From contig NC_134654.1 in the NCBI RefSeq assembly GCF_030463565.1, positions 14,896,202-14,960,201 on the forward strand: a DNA stretch of 64,000 bases, written 5' to 3'. The stretch's first letter is position 1. Each line of letters begins with the position of its first letter. This document shows positions 10,742 through 19,845 of the stretch, in pieces. The notes under the pieces were generated by a model. The model had not been told where the DNA came from, did not search any database, and saw only the letters and a list, made by a program, of their open reading frames with translations. The translations under genes and the position numbers were made by a program. The DNA is from Pelecanus crispus. Taxonomy: Eukaryota; Chordata; Aves; Pelecaniformes; Pelecanidae.

Positions 10742-11302
10742 TCAGTTTGCCAGACTGGGACTCTTATTTACCTGCCAGTCGGCTGCCCAGTCGCCTACCC
10801 ACTCTGTGGATCCCTTAAAAACAGTGTATGAGTCAGTATAGATACAGATGACCCCCTGTTGTACAGCTAGTAGGACTGCCCTAAGTTCCCCTACTTGTGC
10901 ACTTCCCTTGCCTGTTTCGCTTAACTTTTCCCTCATCACCAATTCCAGTGCCACAGCCTTATAATTCCACTCATGGTTTTGCCTGTAAGATGATGCATTG
11001 GTGAACCATACCCCCTTAAGGTCACTGTCTTTCCTCAGAGGAGGTGCCTCCTGAATTGGAGATGGTTTGCTTGGCGGGGTTTGAAATAACAAAGTGTTGT
11101 CTGTATCTTTCTGCAGTTTAGATATTTTAATGTTGCCTTCTTTAAGGGGCATAATTTCATTGATAGGGATAGACTTACAGACTGTAGATTTCTGGGCAAT
11201 ACCTGCAGGTGGCGCCGTACCTTTGTGAACTGTATCTGGGAGACTCAAAGGCCTCCAAATGATCATGCACTGTCCTTTTCTTATCTGTTCCACTCGCTTC
11301 AC
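10742..11302 (-). pseudogene. RNase H domain remnant
   Basis: The 186-residue frame follows RT with a stop between. WFTNASS occupies the first active-site position, with the usual aspartate changed to asparagine. GELRA supplies the glutamate and IYTDSYTVF the next aspartate. The spacing fits retroviral RNase H. The enzyme is dead by substitution and by the flanking stops. Confidence 0.75.
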
Positions 11303-11305
11303 TGC

Positions 11306-12300
11306 TCACACTAGGGACAGCAAGCCTTTTTCAAAATCTGAATATCTCATTTCAGTGTCATTGAAAGAGTGGGAGCTAAACTCTAGTGGTGTCTCCAGCC
11401 CTTCTAGTCCCTTTTGCCGTAGATTACAATGGGAACCATATTCACTGAATCCCCATTCTACATGGATAGGGTCGGTCAGGTGTATGGGGCCTAACAGTTG
11501 GAATAGCCTCAGTTCTCTTATTAATAATTCTAAAGCTTTCTCGTGCTGTCTAGTCCATTCCCATGATTTTTCTTTTCTGAGCAAATTGTATAAGGGACAG
11601 GCAATAATAGAAAAAACAGGGATATGTTCATGCCAATAGCCTAAAGTTCCCAGAACTTGCTGTAACTTCTTAATGCTAGATGGGTTCTGCTCATGCACTA
11701 TTTTTTCCAGGGTATCTGGCGGAATAGAAACGGCTCCTTTGATCCACCAGACCCCCAGGAACTTAACTTCCTGTGTGGGTCCCTGGCATTTGGATGGAGG
11801 AATGTCTAGTCCCAAGGTTATCAATTTTTCTCATACACCTTTCATGGTATACCTGACTTTTTCTGAGTTTTCTCCTCCTGTCAGTATGTCATTGAAATAT
11901 TGATATATCATGACTCCTGGTGGGGGTGGAAAATTGCTGTTAAAACTTTGCCAAGGCATTGTGGGCAATGGTGGTGGTGGGGGTGTTTATATACCTATGG
12001 CAGCCTGTTAAAGGTGTACTGTATCCCTTTCCAAATAAATGCGAATTGGACCTTATCGTGTTCCTGGAGTGGGATCATGAAAAACATATCCTTTACATCT
12101 AGGGTTGCTACCCATGAGTGAGATGCTCCCAGAATTTGAGTTACCAGTTCCACGATATTTGGCACAGAGGCAGTTAAAGGTGTGGTATTGGCATTCAGTT
12201 TCGTGTAATCAATTGTAAGTCTCCATTGTCCATTTCATTTTTTCACTGGCCAGACAGGAGAGTTATATGGGGAGTGTGCACAGGTAATGATGTCTGTTTT
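11306..12300 (-). pseudogene. Reverse transcriptase remnant
   Basis: On the minus strand the fingers/palm motif WRLTIDYTKLN (about 12225), motif A VATLDVKDMFF (about 12110), a motif near IQYTFNRLP (about 12020) and the active-site box YQYFNDIL (about 11900) appear in the right order. The open frame 11824-11306 then covers the thumb/connection. The first aspartate of the YxDD box is asparagine, and an in-frame TGA lies near 11832. Motif style resembles ERVL-type RT. Confidence 0.82.
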
Positions 12301-12659
12301 CTAAATCTTTCACCACCCTGTCAACACATGATAGTGTGGATGCTGGCAAGGGGTATGGCTTTATATTTGTAATTTTTGATGGGGGGAAAGGTATAGACAC
12401 CTCTAACAAATATATAGTTTTAGGCTCATCACCCTCAAGCCATGCTATTCTTCCATCACTTCATCCAGCAAAACTCCAGACTGACCCATCAGGGAGTTTC
12501 CATGTTCTACCGTACAACAAACCAAACCCTAAAATATTGGTATTAGCAGCACCAATCTACACTTCAGCATGAGATAATTTCTGCTCACCAGGGAACCATA
12601 AGGTGATTTTTGCTGTGGGGCATTCTCTTATAATTCCATCGATCCCTGTAAATTTAATT

Positions 12660-12848
12660 TTACAGTGACCAGACCTTATATTTAGGTCCTTGGCTGTTTT
12701 TTTTAGTAATTACTAACATCTGTGCCCCTGTGTCAACAAGAAAGTCTAGAAAAATTCTCTTTGGTCCTATTGGGATGGTAATAACAGGTTCATGGTGTTT
12801 ATCAAAGAGCCATTGTATAGCTAACACCCAACAGGCAGGGAGGCTCAC
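12660..12848 (-). pseudogene. Retroviral aspartic protease remnant
   Basis: A 62-residue frame has the active-site motif FLVDTGAQMLVI, a typical D-T-G-A protease core, after a beta-strand-like VITIPIG. The flap and the second half of the domain are lost to stops. Its position between the gag remnant and RT fits pol order. Confidence 0.75.
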
Positions 12849-12959
12849 TGCCCTCCCTGGGGATGAAAGGATTTTGTTAGGGTATCTGCTAGATCAATTA
12901 AATGTTGTTGCAGGGCTGAGGGCATCGGTCTGATAGTAATCAATTTATTTCCTGCCATT

Positions 12960-13184
12960 TTACTTTTCCCTGCTGAATCTATTCTTTTGGCTTAGCGATT
13001 GTACCAGAGCTCGGAGGTCAGTGGTAGATATGCCATACAGTAACTGTTGTGGCATTCCCATTGCCAAGGCTCTATGCCAAAGATCGTTGCATTCCTTGTC
13101 AAACTTTGGTTGAAAGTCTGGTTTATGCTTAGTGGTGTGGACCTGACGAACCCGTCGTGGGGGTTCTGGTGGTTTCCCAGCAGT
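12960..13184 (-). pseudogene. Gag C-terminal remnant, cut by CR1
   Basis: The frame encodes a hydrophilic stretch rich in R, K, Q and P (PPEPPRRVRQVHTT, then a helical-looking C-terminal part). No CCHC knuckle is visible. The upstream part is lost where the CR1 at 13185 inserted. It is called gag by position before protease. Confidence 0.45.
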
Positions 13185-14675
13185 CATAGAATCATAGAAT
13201 CGTACAATCATTTAGGTTGGAAAAGACCTTTAAGATCATCCAGTCCAACCATTAACCTACACTACCAAGTCCACCACTAAACCAGTTAAGGGTAGAGTAG
13301 CAATTCCATGTTTCCTGGCTTGGTGGCTGGATTAATTTTAATGACAGTAAAAACTAGGAATCATTAAGGTTGGAAAGGACATTTAAGGTCATCAGTCTGA
13401 CCATCAACCCAACACCACCATGTCCACTAAACCATGTCCCAAAGTGCCACATCTAGCCCTTTTTTGAACACTTCCAGGGATGGTGACTCCACCACCTCTC
13501 TGGGCAGCCTGTTCCAATGCTTGACTACCCCTTCCATGAAGAAATTTTTCCTAATATCTAACCCAAACCTCCCCTGGCGCAGCTTGAGCCCATTTCCTCT
13601 CGTACTATCGCTAACTACTTGGGAGAAGAGGCCAGCACCCACCTCACTACAACCTCCTTTCAGGTAGTTGTAGAGAGCAATAGGGTCCACCCTCAGCCTC
13701 CTCTTCTCCAGGCTAAACAACCCCAGTTCCCTCAGCCACTCCTCATAAGGCCTGTGCTCCAGACCCTTCACCAGCTTCGTTGCCCTTCTCTGAGCATGCT
13801 CCAGCACCTCAATGTCCTTCTTGTGTTGAGGGGCCCAAAACTGGACACAGTATTCCAGGTGCGGCCTCACCAGCACCGAGTACAGGGGGACAATCACCTC
13901 CCTGCTCCTGCTGGCCACGCTATTCCTGATACAAGCCAGGATACTGTTGGCCTTCTTGGCCACCTGGGCACACTGCTGGCTCATGTTCAGCCGCCTGTCA
14001 ACCAACACCCCCAGGTCCTTTTCCGGCAGGCAGCTTTCCAGCCACTCTTCCCCAAGCCTGTAGCGTTGCATGGGGTTGTTGTGACCCAAGTGCAGGACCC
14101 AGCACTTGGCCTTGTTAAACCTCATACAACTGACCTCAGCCCATCGATCCAGCCTGTCCAGGTCCTTCTGCAGGGCCATCCTACCCTTGAGCAGGCCGAC
14201 ACTCCTGCCCAATTTGGTGTCATCTGCAAACTTACTGAGGGTGCACTCAATCCCCTCATTCAGATCATCGATAAATATATTAAACAAGGCTGGCCCCAAA
14301 ACAGAGCCCTGGGGAACACTACTCGTGACCGGCTGCCACCTGGACTTAACTCCATTTGCCACAACTCTCTGGGCTTGGCCACCCAACCAGTTTTTTACCC
14401 AGCGAAGACTACACCCATCCAAGCCATGAGCTGCCAGCTTTCCCAGGAGAATATTATGGGACACGGTGTCAAAGGCTTTGCTGAAGTCCAGGTAAATGAC
14501 ATCCACAGCCTTTCCATCATCTACCAGGCGGCTCACCAGGTCATAAAAGGAGATCAGGTTGGTCAAGCAGGACCTGCCTTTCATGAACCCATGCTGGCTG
14601 GGCCTGATCCCCTGGTTGACCCGCACTTGCCTGTTGAGTTCACTCAATATGAACCTCTCCATAATCTTTCCCTTC
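13185..14675 (-). mobile_element. Young CR1 LINE with double tail
   Basis: On the minus strand a 5'-truncated CR1 starts near 14675, reads an open RT frame of 411 codons, passes through a first tail, a linker of about 60 bp (to AATCCAGCCACCAAGCC) and a second tail, and ends in ATTCTATG octamers at 13185. It sits inside the retrovirus gag region, so it is younger than that insertion. The same tail order occurs at 5901-6155. Confidence 0.93.
13427..14662 (-). pseudogene. CR1 ORF2 reverse transcriptase, N-truncated, open
   Basis: A 411-codon frame without stops shows RT motif A ([14 protein letters not shown]), motif B ([18 protein letters not shown]) and motif C (KFADDTKL) with its catalytic aspartates, then the C-terminal region. 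The endonuclease domain and the first RT fingers are absent through 5' truncation. The intact frame points to recent insertion. A large plus-strand frame across the same DNA (13619-14689) is its antisense shadow. Confidence 0.9.
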
Positions 14676-14679
14676 TAGG

Positions 14680-16205
14680 CGTGTTTTGAGACAGAAAAAT
14701 ATCTTTGGCCAAGATGGTATTCAAAGCCATGCACTGTTTATTAGCTGTCACAATAACTTCTTGGCCATCATGTGTTGTTCCTGTCATACCACATTAGGAC
14801 TCCAATTGTTTAGAGACCTGAGCTGGAACTGCCCCCCCTTTTGTTTCAGAAGAGTACACAAAAAGATGCTGAAGGGTCTTTGCTCTTCAAAGATACATTT
14901 TTATAAAGACAAACTAGAACAGAACAACACTGTAAATAGATAAAACTCAGATCTGAGGCAGACAGATTAAAATAAAAATGTCTGAAAATCATTATTTCTC
15001 TGCCATCTGGAGCCAATACATCAACTTGCACGCTTGAGCAAACTTAATTCAGTCATCACTAGGAACCTTCTCTTCCACTTGGCTGTAGTTTGGCTGCAAA
15101 TCTGCCCTCTGCTTCAAATAAGCCCTTTGCTCTTCCTGCAATGTCCCAGTTGCAATCACACTGCAGCTCTCCTGTCTGCTCTCCCCTCACCTCCAGTCAG
15201 CCCAGTCCTGCCCCTTCACTCCCATGATGTGCCTGCCAAGCTGTTTTGGGGAAATCAACAAACTCCTCTCCCTCCACAGGGGTGGTTCAAACCCCCAAGA
15301 ACAGCCAGGAGAAGCCAACCAGGCAGCCTCCTGTTTGTGAACAACAGCTTTTCAACAGAACAAGGATAGGATTTTATCCAGTCCACTCTAAGCAAATGCA
15401 TTAAAAAAACATGTATTTTTTTTCCCAGGCCTGGCAGATTGTTCCTTTAACAAGTGCTCTCCTCATTTTTCCTGAGTGAAAGATGTTCCCTAATGCCATT
15501 AGGGTTTCACATCTATCTATGCAGATATCTATACAGATGGGGCGCCAAAAGTATCTTACAGTTGTGAGTTCTTCCTATACATCCAGTGAAATTATGATTA
15601 TTATAAATGAAAATGAAAGCTCTTCAACTTTTGGAGGTTTATTGCAGTAATAGTTCACACAATTCACCTGCTAGAATTTTATGGTAAACTATGAGTAACT
15701 TTTTCTAATTTATTATAATAATTCCTGTAACATACCAAGTAGCAACTTGGTCTGAATGCTTCTAAATTTTACTACTTACTTTTATAGAACTGTAAATAAC
15801 TCTGCTTATTCCAAGAATATTTACTGAGTTAGCCCAACAATCTTTAAAAATGTCTAAGACTGAAATCTTCCAGATTTACAGAAAGCTATGTTGACCATTC
15901 ATGCAGAGTTCTGGGTAATTCTGAAAAATAAAAAGAAAGAGTATATGCTTGATTTATTCTAATTCTATGTTATGAAAGCCTCTGTATCTTTTAATTTTCA
16001 GCTGAGTTCTGCTCATCATTCTCAAAGAATGCTGCAGCTTCTGGGGCATATCTTGTCTCTCAATTTTTCCCAGGCCACTTGATACATGCAAAACATTTAA
16101 AAGCTTCTGAAGCTTTTGTGAATACTTTTCCTTTTCTTAGAGTATATTTATGCAGTTGTATTCATTTAAAAAAATATTTATGTTTTGCTAGTTCAGTATG
16201 ACAGC
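14680..16205. other. No gene recognised
   Basis: A C-rich run sits near 14831-14840. An AT-rich part (15560-16180) looks distantly related to 20034-20240. No exon or structured RNA was recognised. Confidence 0.5.
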
Positions 16206-16525
16206 ACTTTGTCAGATTTTGCAAAGCTTTTACCTCTACCGTAGGCTAACTGTGTCCTGGGCTGCATTAGGAGGAGTGTTGCCAGCAGGTTGAGGGAGGT
16301 GATCCTTCCCTTCTGCTCAGCACTGATGAGGTCATACCCAGAGTACTTGTTCAGTTCTGGGCTCCCCAGTACAAGAAAGACATGGTCATACTGGAGAGAG
16401 TTCAGTAAAGGGCCACCAAGATGACTAATGGACTGGAACATCTCTTTTATGAGAGAGCTGGGACTGTTCAGCCTGGAGAAGATAAGATTCAGGGGGAATC
16501 TTATCAATGTATATAAATATATCTC
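16206..16525 (+). repeat. Old CR1 fragment
   Basis: Diverged CR1 RT C-terminal sequence, with recognisable stretches such as AGGAGTGTTGCCAGCAGGTTG and GGGACTGTTCAGCCTGGAGAA. It is directly followed by the 5' end of a younger CR1. Confidence 0.8.
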
Positions 16526-16790
16526 CTTCTATGATCTGGTGATCCACTTAGTGGATGAGGGAAAGGCTGTGGATGTCATCTACCTGGACTTTAGTAAAGC
16601 CTTTGACGCTGTCTCCCACAGCATTCTCCTAGGCGAGCTGGCGGCTCATGGCTTAGGTGGGTGTACTCTTTGCTGGGTAAAAAACTGGCTGGATGGCTGA
16701 ACCCAGAGAGTTGTGGCAAATGGAGTTAAATCCAGTTGGCAAGTGGTCACAAGCGGTGTTCCCCAGGGCTCAGTTTTGGGGCCAGGCTTG

Positions 16791-17503
16791 TGTTTTAGAG
16801 TGGTTTCGAGGATGCCCGGGGAAAGAATGGCACGCACACAGACTATCTAGCAGCACAAAAGACTTTATTAACTACACTACAAGCGTTTAGCAAAGCAATA
16901 GTCTTACTGACCTGAGGACTGTGAGGAAGATGGTCCATCCGTACAATCTTGTGCTGTCTTGCGCTGCAAGCTTGGCCCAGCAGTTGGTAGGTGCCAGCTT
17001 TACATGGGCGTCCCCATGGAGGCAATGGTGACCTCGCCGTACACCTGCCAAGCCCTCTTCAGTAAATCCCGGTATTTGTATGGCAGAGGAAACCTGTTTC
17101 GACACAGGTGGCCAGCGAGTGCTGAAAACACGCCTCGGTTGCAACAAAGGGAGCCTATGGCACATGCGCCCGCTGGCCAGGCGCGCTGCACGTGACACAG
17201 TCATCCCGTCTATTAGTTCATGGGATTTGTTCACACGGCATATTACCATAATCCAGCAGTCACGTATCGTCTATGCTCAAGCCAATAACAGGATGCTTGC
17301 AAAGCAAGCAAAATTGTGAGCTGTACCTTGTATCTTCACAGCTGCACATCCTCCCTAACATTTCTCTGCTTTTTATATCTATGGTCAGCATTTCAAACAA
17401 TTAGTTATCTGTCTCTTGTGCTAACTGCATTCTTTGGCTATCCACTTCTCACCCAGTGTCCATCCATGAACCAAAATTGCATCTTTTAACCCTTCCATAC
17501 ACA
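16791..17503 (-). mobile_element. Solo LTR with target duplication GCTTG
   Basis: The element starts TGTTTTAG and ends CATACACA, with GCTTG on both sides (16786-16790 and 17504-17508). On the minus strand a TATA-like ATATAAAAAG (about 17377) and AATAAA (about 16868) give it orientation. It is about 713 bp long. Open frames inside are composition effects. It interrupts the CR1 RT frame just before FNIFI. Confidence 0.88.
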
Positions 17504-17505
17504 GC

Positions 17506-18235
17506 TTGTTTAATATCTTTATCAATTATCTGGATGAGGGGATTGAGTGCACCCTCAGTAAGTTTGCAGATGACACCAAATTGGGCAGGAGTGTCGGCCT
17601 GCTCAAGGGTAGGATGGCCCTGCAGAAGGACCTGGACAGGCTGGATCGATGGGCCGAGGCCAACTGTATGAGGTTTAACAAGGCCAAGTGCTGGGTCCTG
17701 CACTTGGGTCACAACAACCCCATGCAACGCTACAGGCTTGGGGAAGAGTGGCTGGAAAGCTGCCTGCCGGAAAAGGACCTGGGGGTGTTGGTTGACAGGC
17801 GGCTGAACATGAGCCAGCAGTGTGCCCAGGTGGCCAAGAAGGCCAACAGTATCCTGGCTTGTATCAGGAATAGCGTGGCCAGCAGGAGCAGGGAGGTGAT
17901 TGTCCCCCTGTACTCAGTGCTGGTGAGGCCGCACCTGGAATACTGTGTCCAGTTTTGGGCCCCTCAACACAAGAAGGACATTGAGGTGCTGGAGCATGCT
18001 CAGAGAAGGGCAACGAAGCTGGTGAAGGGTCTGGAGCACAGGCCTTATGAGGAGTGGCTGAGGGAACTGGGGTTGTTTAGCCTGGAGAAGAGGAGGCTGA
18101 GGGTGGACCCTATTGCTCTCTACAACTACCTGAAAGGAGGTTGTAGTGAGGTGGGTGCTGGCCTCTTCTCCCAAGTAGTTAGCGATAGTACGAGAGGAAA
18201 TGGGCTCAAGCTGCGCCAGGGGAGATTTAGGTTGG
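17506..18235 (+). pseudogene. CR1 RT fragment between two LTRs
   Basis: The reading frame continues the CR1 RT from motif B onward (FADDTKL intact) for about 240 codons. It then runs into the inverted LTR at 18236, which adds foreign residues up to 18360. It is identical or nearly identical in protein to the other young CR1 copies here. Confidence 0.9.
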
Positions 18236-18821
18236 TGTCGTGGTTTAGCCCCAGCCAACAACTAAGCACCATGCAGCCGCTACCTAACTCCCCCTACCCC
18301 GATGGGATGGGGAAGAGAATCGGAAGAGTAAGAGTGAGAAACACTCCTGGGTTGAGATAAGAACAGTTTAATAATTGAAATAAAATAAAGTAAAATAATA
18401 ATAATAGCAATATAATAATAACAGTAATAATAATATACAAAGCAAGTGATGCACAATGCAATTGCTCACCACCCGCTGACCGATACCCAGACAGTTCCTG
18501 AGCAGTGATCGCTGCTCCCCGGCCAACCCCCCCCAGTTTATATAACCCCCCCCAGTTTATATACTGAGCATGACGTCATATGGTATGGAATAGCCCTTTG
18601 GTCAGTTTGGATCAGCTATCCTGGCTGTGCCCCCCCCTCAGTTTCTTGTGCACCTGGCAGAGCATGGGAAGCTGAAAAGTCCTTGACTAGCATAAGCAGT
18701 ACTCAGCAACAACTAAAAACATCAGCGTGTTATCAACATTCTTCTCCTACTAAATCCAAAACACAGCATTATACCTGCTACTAGGAAGAAAATTAACTCT
18801 ATCCCAGCTGAAACCAGGACA
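18236..18821 (-). mobile_element. Solo LTR, same family as 3497, target duplication GTTGG
   Basis: It starts TGTCGTGG, ends CCAGGACA, and is flanked by GTTGG on both sides (18231-18235 and 18822-18826). It is inverted relative to the LTR at 3497 and shares its ends, the TGACGTCA site (18571-18578), the ATT/AAT-rich block and the TATA region. The TATA segment is duplicated (see 18530-18565). Confidence 0.92.
18530..18565 (-). promoter_or_regulatory. Duplicated TATA segment in LTR
   Basis: Two tandem copies of CCCCCCCCAGTTTATATA (plus strand) put two TATATAAACTGG boxes in a row on the minus strand. The related LTR at 3497 has one. Confidence 0.7.
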
Positions 18822-19091
18822 GTTGGATATTAGGAGAAATTTCTTCATGGAAGGGGTAGTCAAGCATTGGAACAGGCTGCCCAGAGAGGTGGTGGAGTCA
18901 CCATCCCTGGAAGTGTTCAAAAAAGGGCTAGATGTGGCACTTTGGGACATGGTTTAGTCTAGTCTACCCTTGATTGGTTTAGTGTGGACTTGGTAGTGTA
19001 GGTTAATGGTTGGACTGGATGACCTTAAAGGTCTTTTCCAACCTAAACGATTCTATGATTCTATGGTTCACACATGCATATACACAGACAT

Positions 19092-19113
19092 GAATATATA
19101 TATATATATATAA
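19092..19113. repeat. (TA)n microsatellite
   Basis: About ten TA units just after the CR1 terminus. Confidence 0.9.
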
Positions 19114-19680
19114 AAATGGTATACTTGTTAAAAATTCCCCTCGAGTTCAGTGAAATACTCACATCAAATGTCTTGGCATTTCTCAACGGGAAAGGCTTGA
19201 GCCTCAAGGAGTGATGGGTTTCAGCCCAGGCTCCACTGTTGGTCTTTGGCAATGGACCTCTGATTTTTGAAATTTTAAGAGTTTGCTAGTTCTGAGAGGA
19301 GTCCCACTCAGAGGGAGGTGCTGGCGTAGCCCACTGCAGTCCAGGAGAGCTCAAAGGACCTCACTTAGGACTGCTGTTTTATAGGATCATGAGATGATTT
19401 GCTTTAGTCATTGTAAATCTCCATCCGAGCCACAATCCGGGTCAGTAATTACTGCTCTGTTTCAAAGCTGTCAAGGGTAACTTGATTGTTCTCACTCCCC
19501 ACTTCAACCACGGAAGAGTTTCTCCTAAGGACAAGGCCTCTCTCCACTTCAACCATGTAGGAGTTTCTGGTACAATTAAGGGGCACCTAACTGACCAACT
19601 CACTACACAAGGTTGCAGTCTGGCAGGAATCCCTGAGGTTGTAAAGCGGTTGAAGAGAGAAAAGGTGGGGGGGATGCACC
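19114..19680. other. No gene recognised
   Basis: Mixed sequence. A short near-repeat 'CCACTTCAACCA' occurs twice (about 19499 and 19545). No coding or RNA signal was seen. Confidence 0.45.
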
Positions 19681-19845
19681 ACCACAAGAGGTTGTGGAGT
19701 ATCCACCCCTGGGGATATTCAGAAGCCATCTGGACATGGTCCTGGGCAACTGGCTCTAGGTGTCTCTGCTCGAGCAGAGGGATTGGACCAGATGACGTCT
19801 AGAGGTCCATTCCAACCTCAGCCATGCTGAGATTCTTAAAGTCTG
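19681..19845 (+). repeat. Old CR1 3' end
   Basis: GGTTGTGGAGTATCCACC, GGACATGGTCCTGGGCAAC and GGATTGGACCAGATGACGTC are the usual steps of a CR1 3' end. The octamer has decayed. Confidence 0.85.

Larger units (their letters stand above)
7794..13184 (-). mobile_element. Endogenous retrovirus, ERVL-like pol with env-like frame
   Basis: Read on the minus strand, the order is a gag/pol-junction remnant (13184-12960), protease (12848), reverse transcriptase (about 12300-11306), RNase H (11302-10742), integrase (10401-9723), env-like (9277-8337), polypurine tract (about 8232-8216) and 3' LTR (about 8215-7794). Every coding part carries stops or frameshifts. The gag end is interrupted by a younger CR1 at 13185 and no 5' LTR was found beyond it. 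The class III (ERVL-like) label rests on the RT and RNase H motif style. It is an old, defective copy. Confidence 0.85.
16526..19065 (+). mobile_element. Young CR1 LINE split by two solo LTRs
   Basis: The CR1 parts are 16526-16790, 17509-18235 and 18827-19065. Joined in order they follow the copies at 1-1090 and 13427-14662, and the last ends in ATTCTATG octamers. Solo LTRs occupy 16791-17503 and 18236-18821, each flanked by an exact 5-bp duplication. The CR1 therefore inserted first, next to an older CR1. Confidence 0.93.

Noticed and set aside
13619-14689. 356-codon plus-strand open frame
   Set aside because: It is the antisense of the CR1 RT frame at 13427-14662. Similar antisense frames occur over every young CR1 here.
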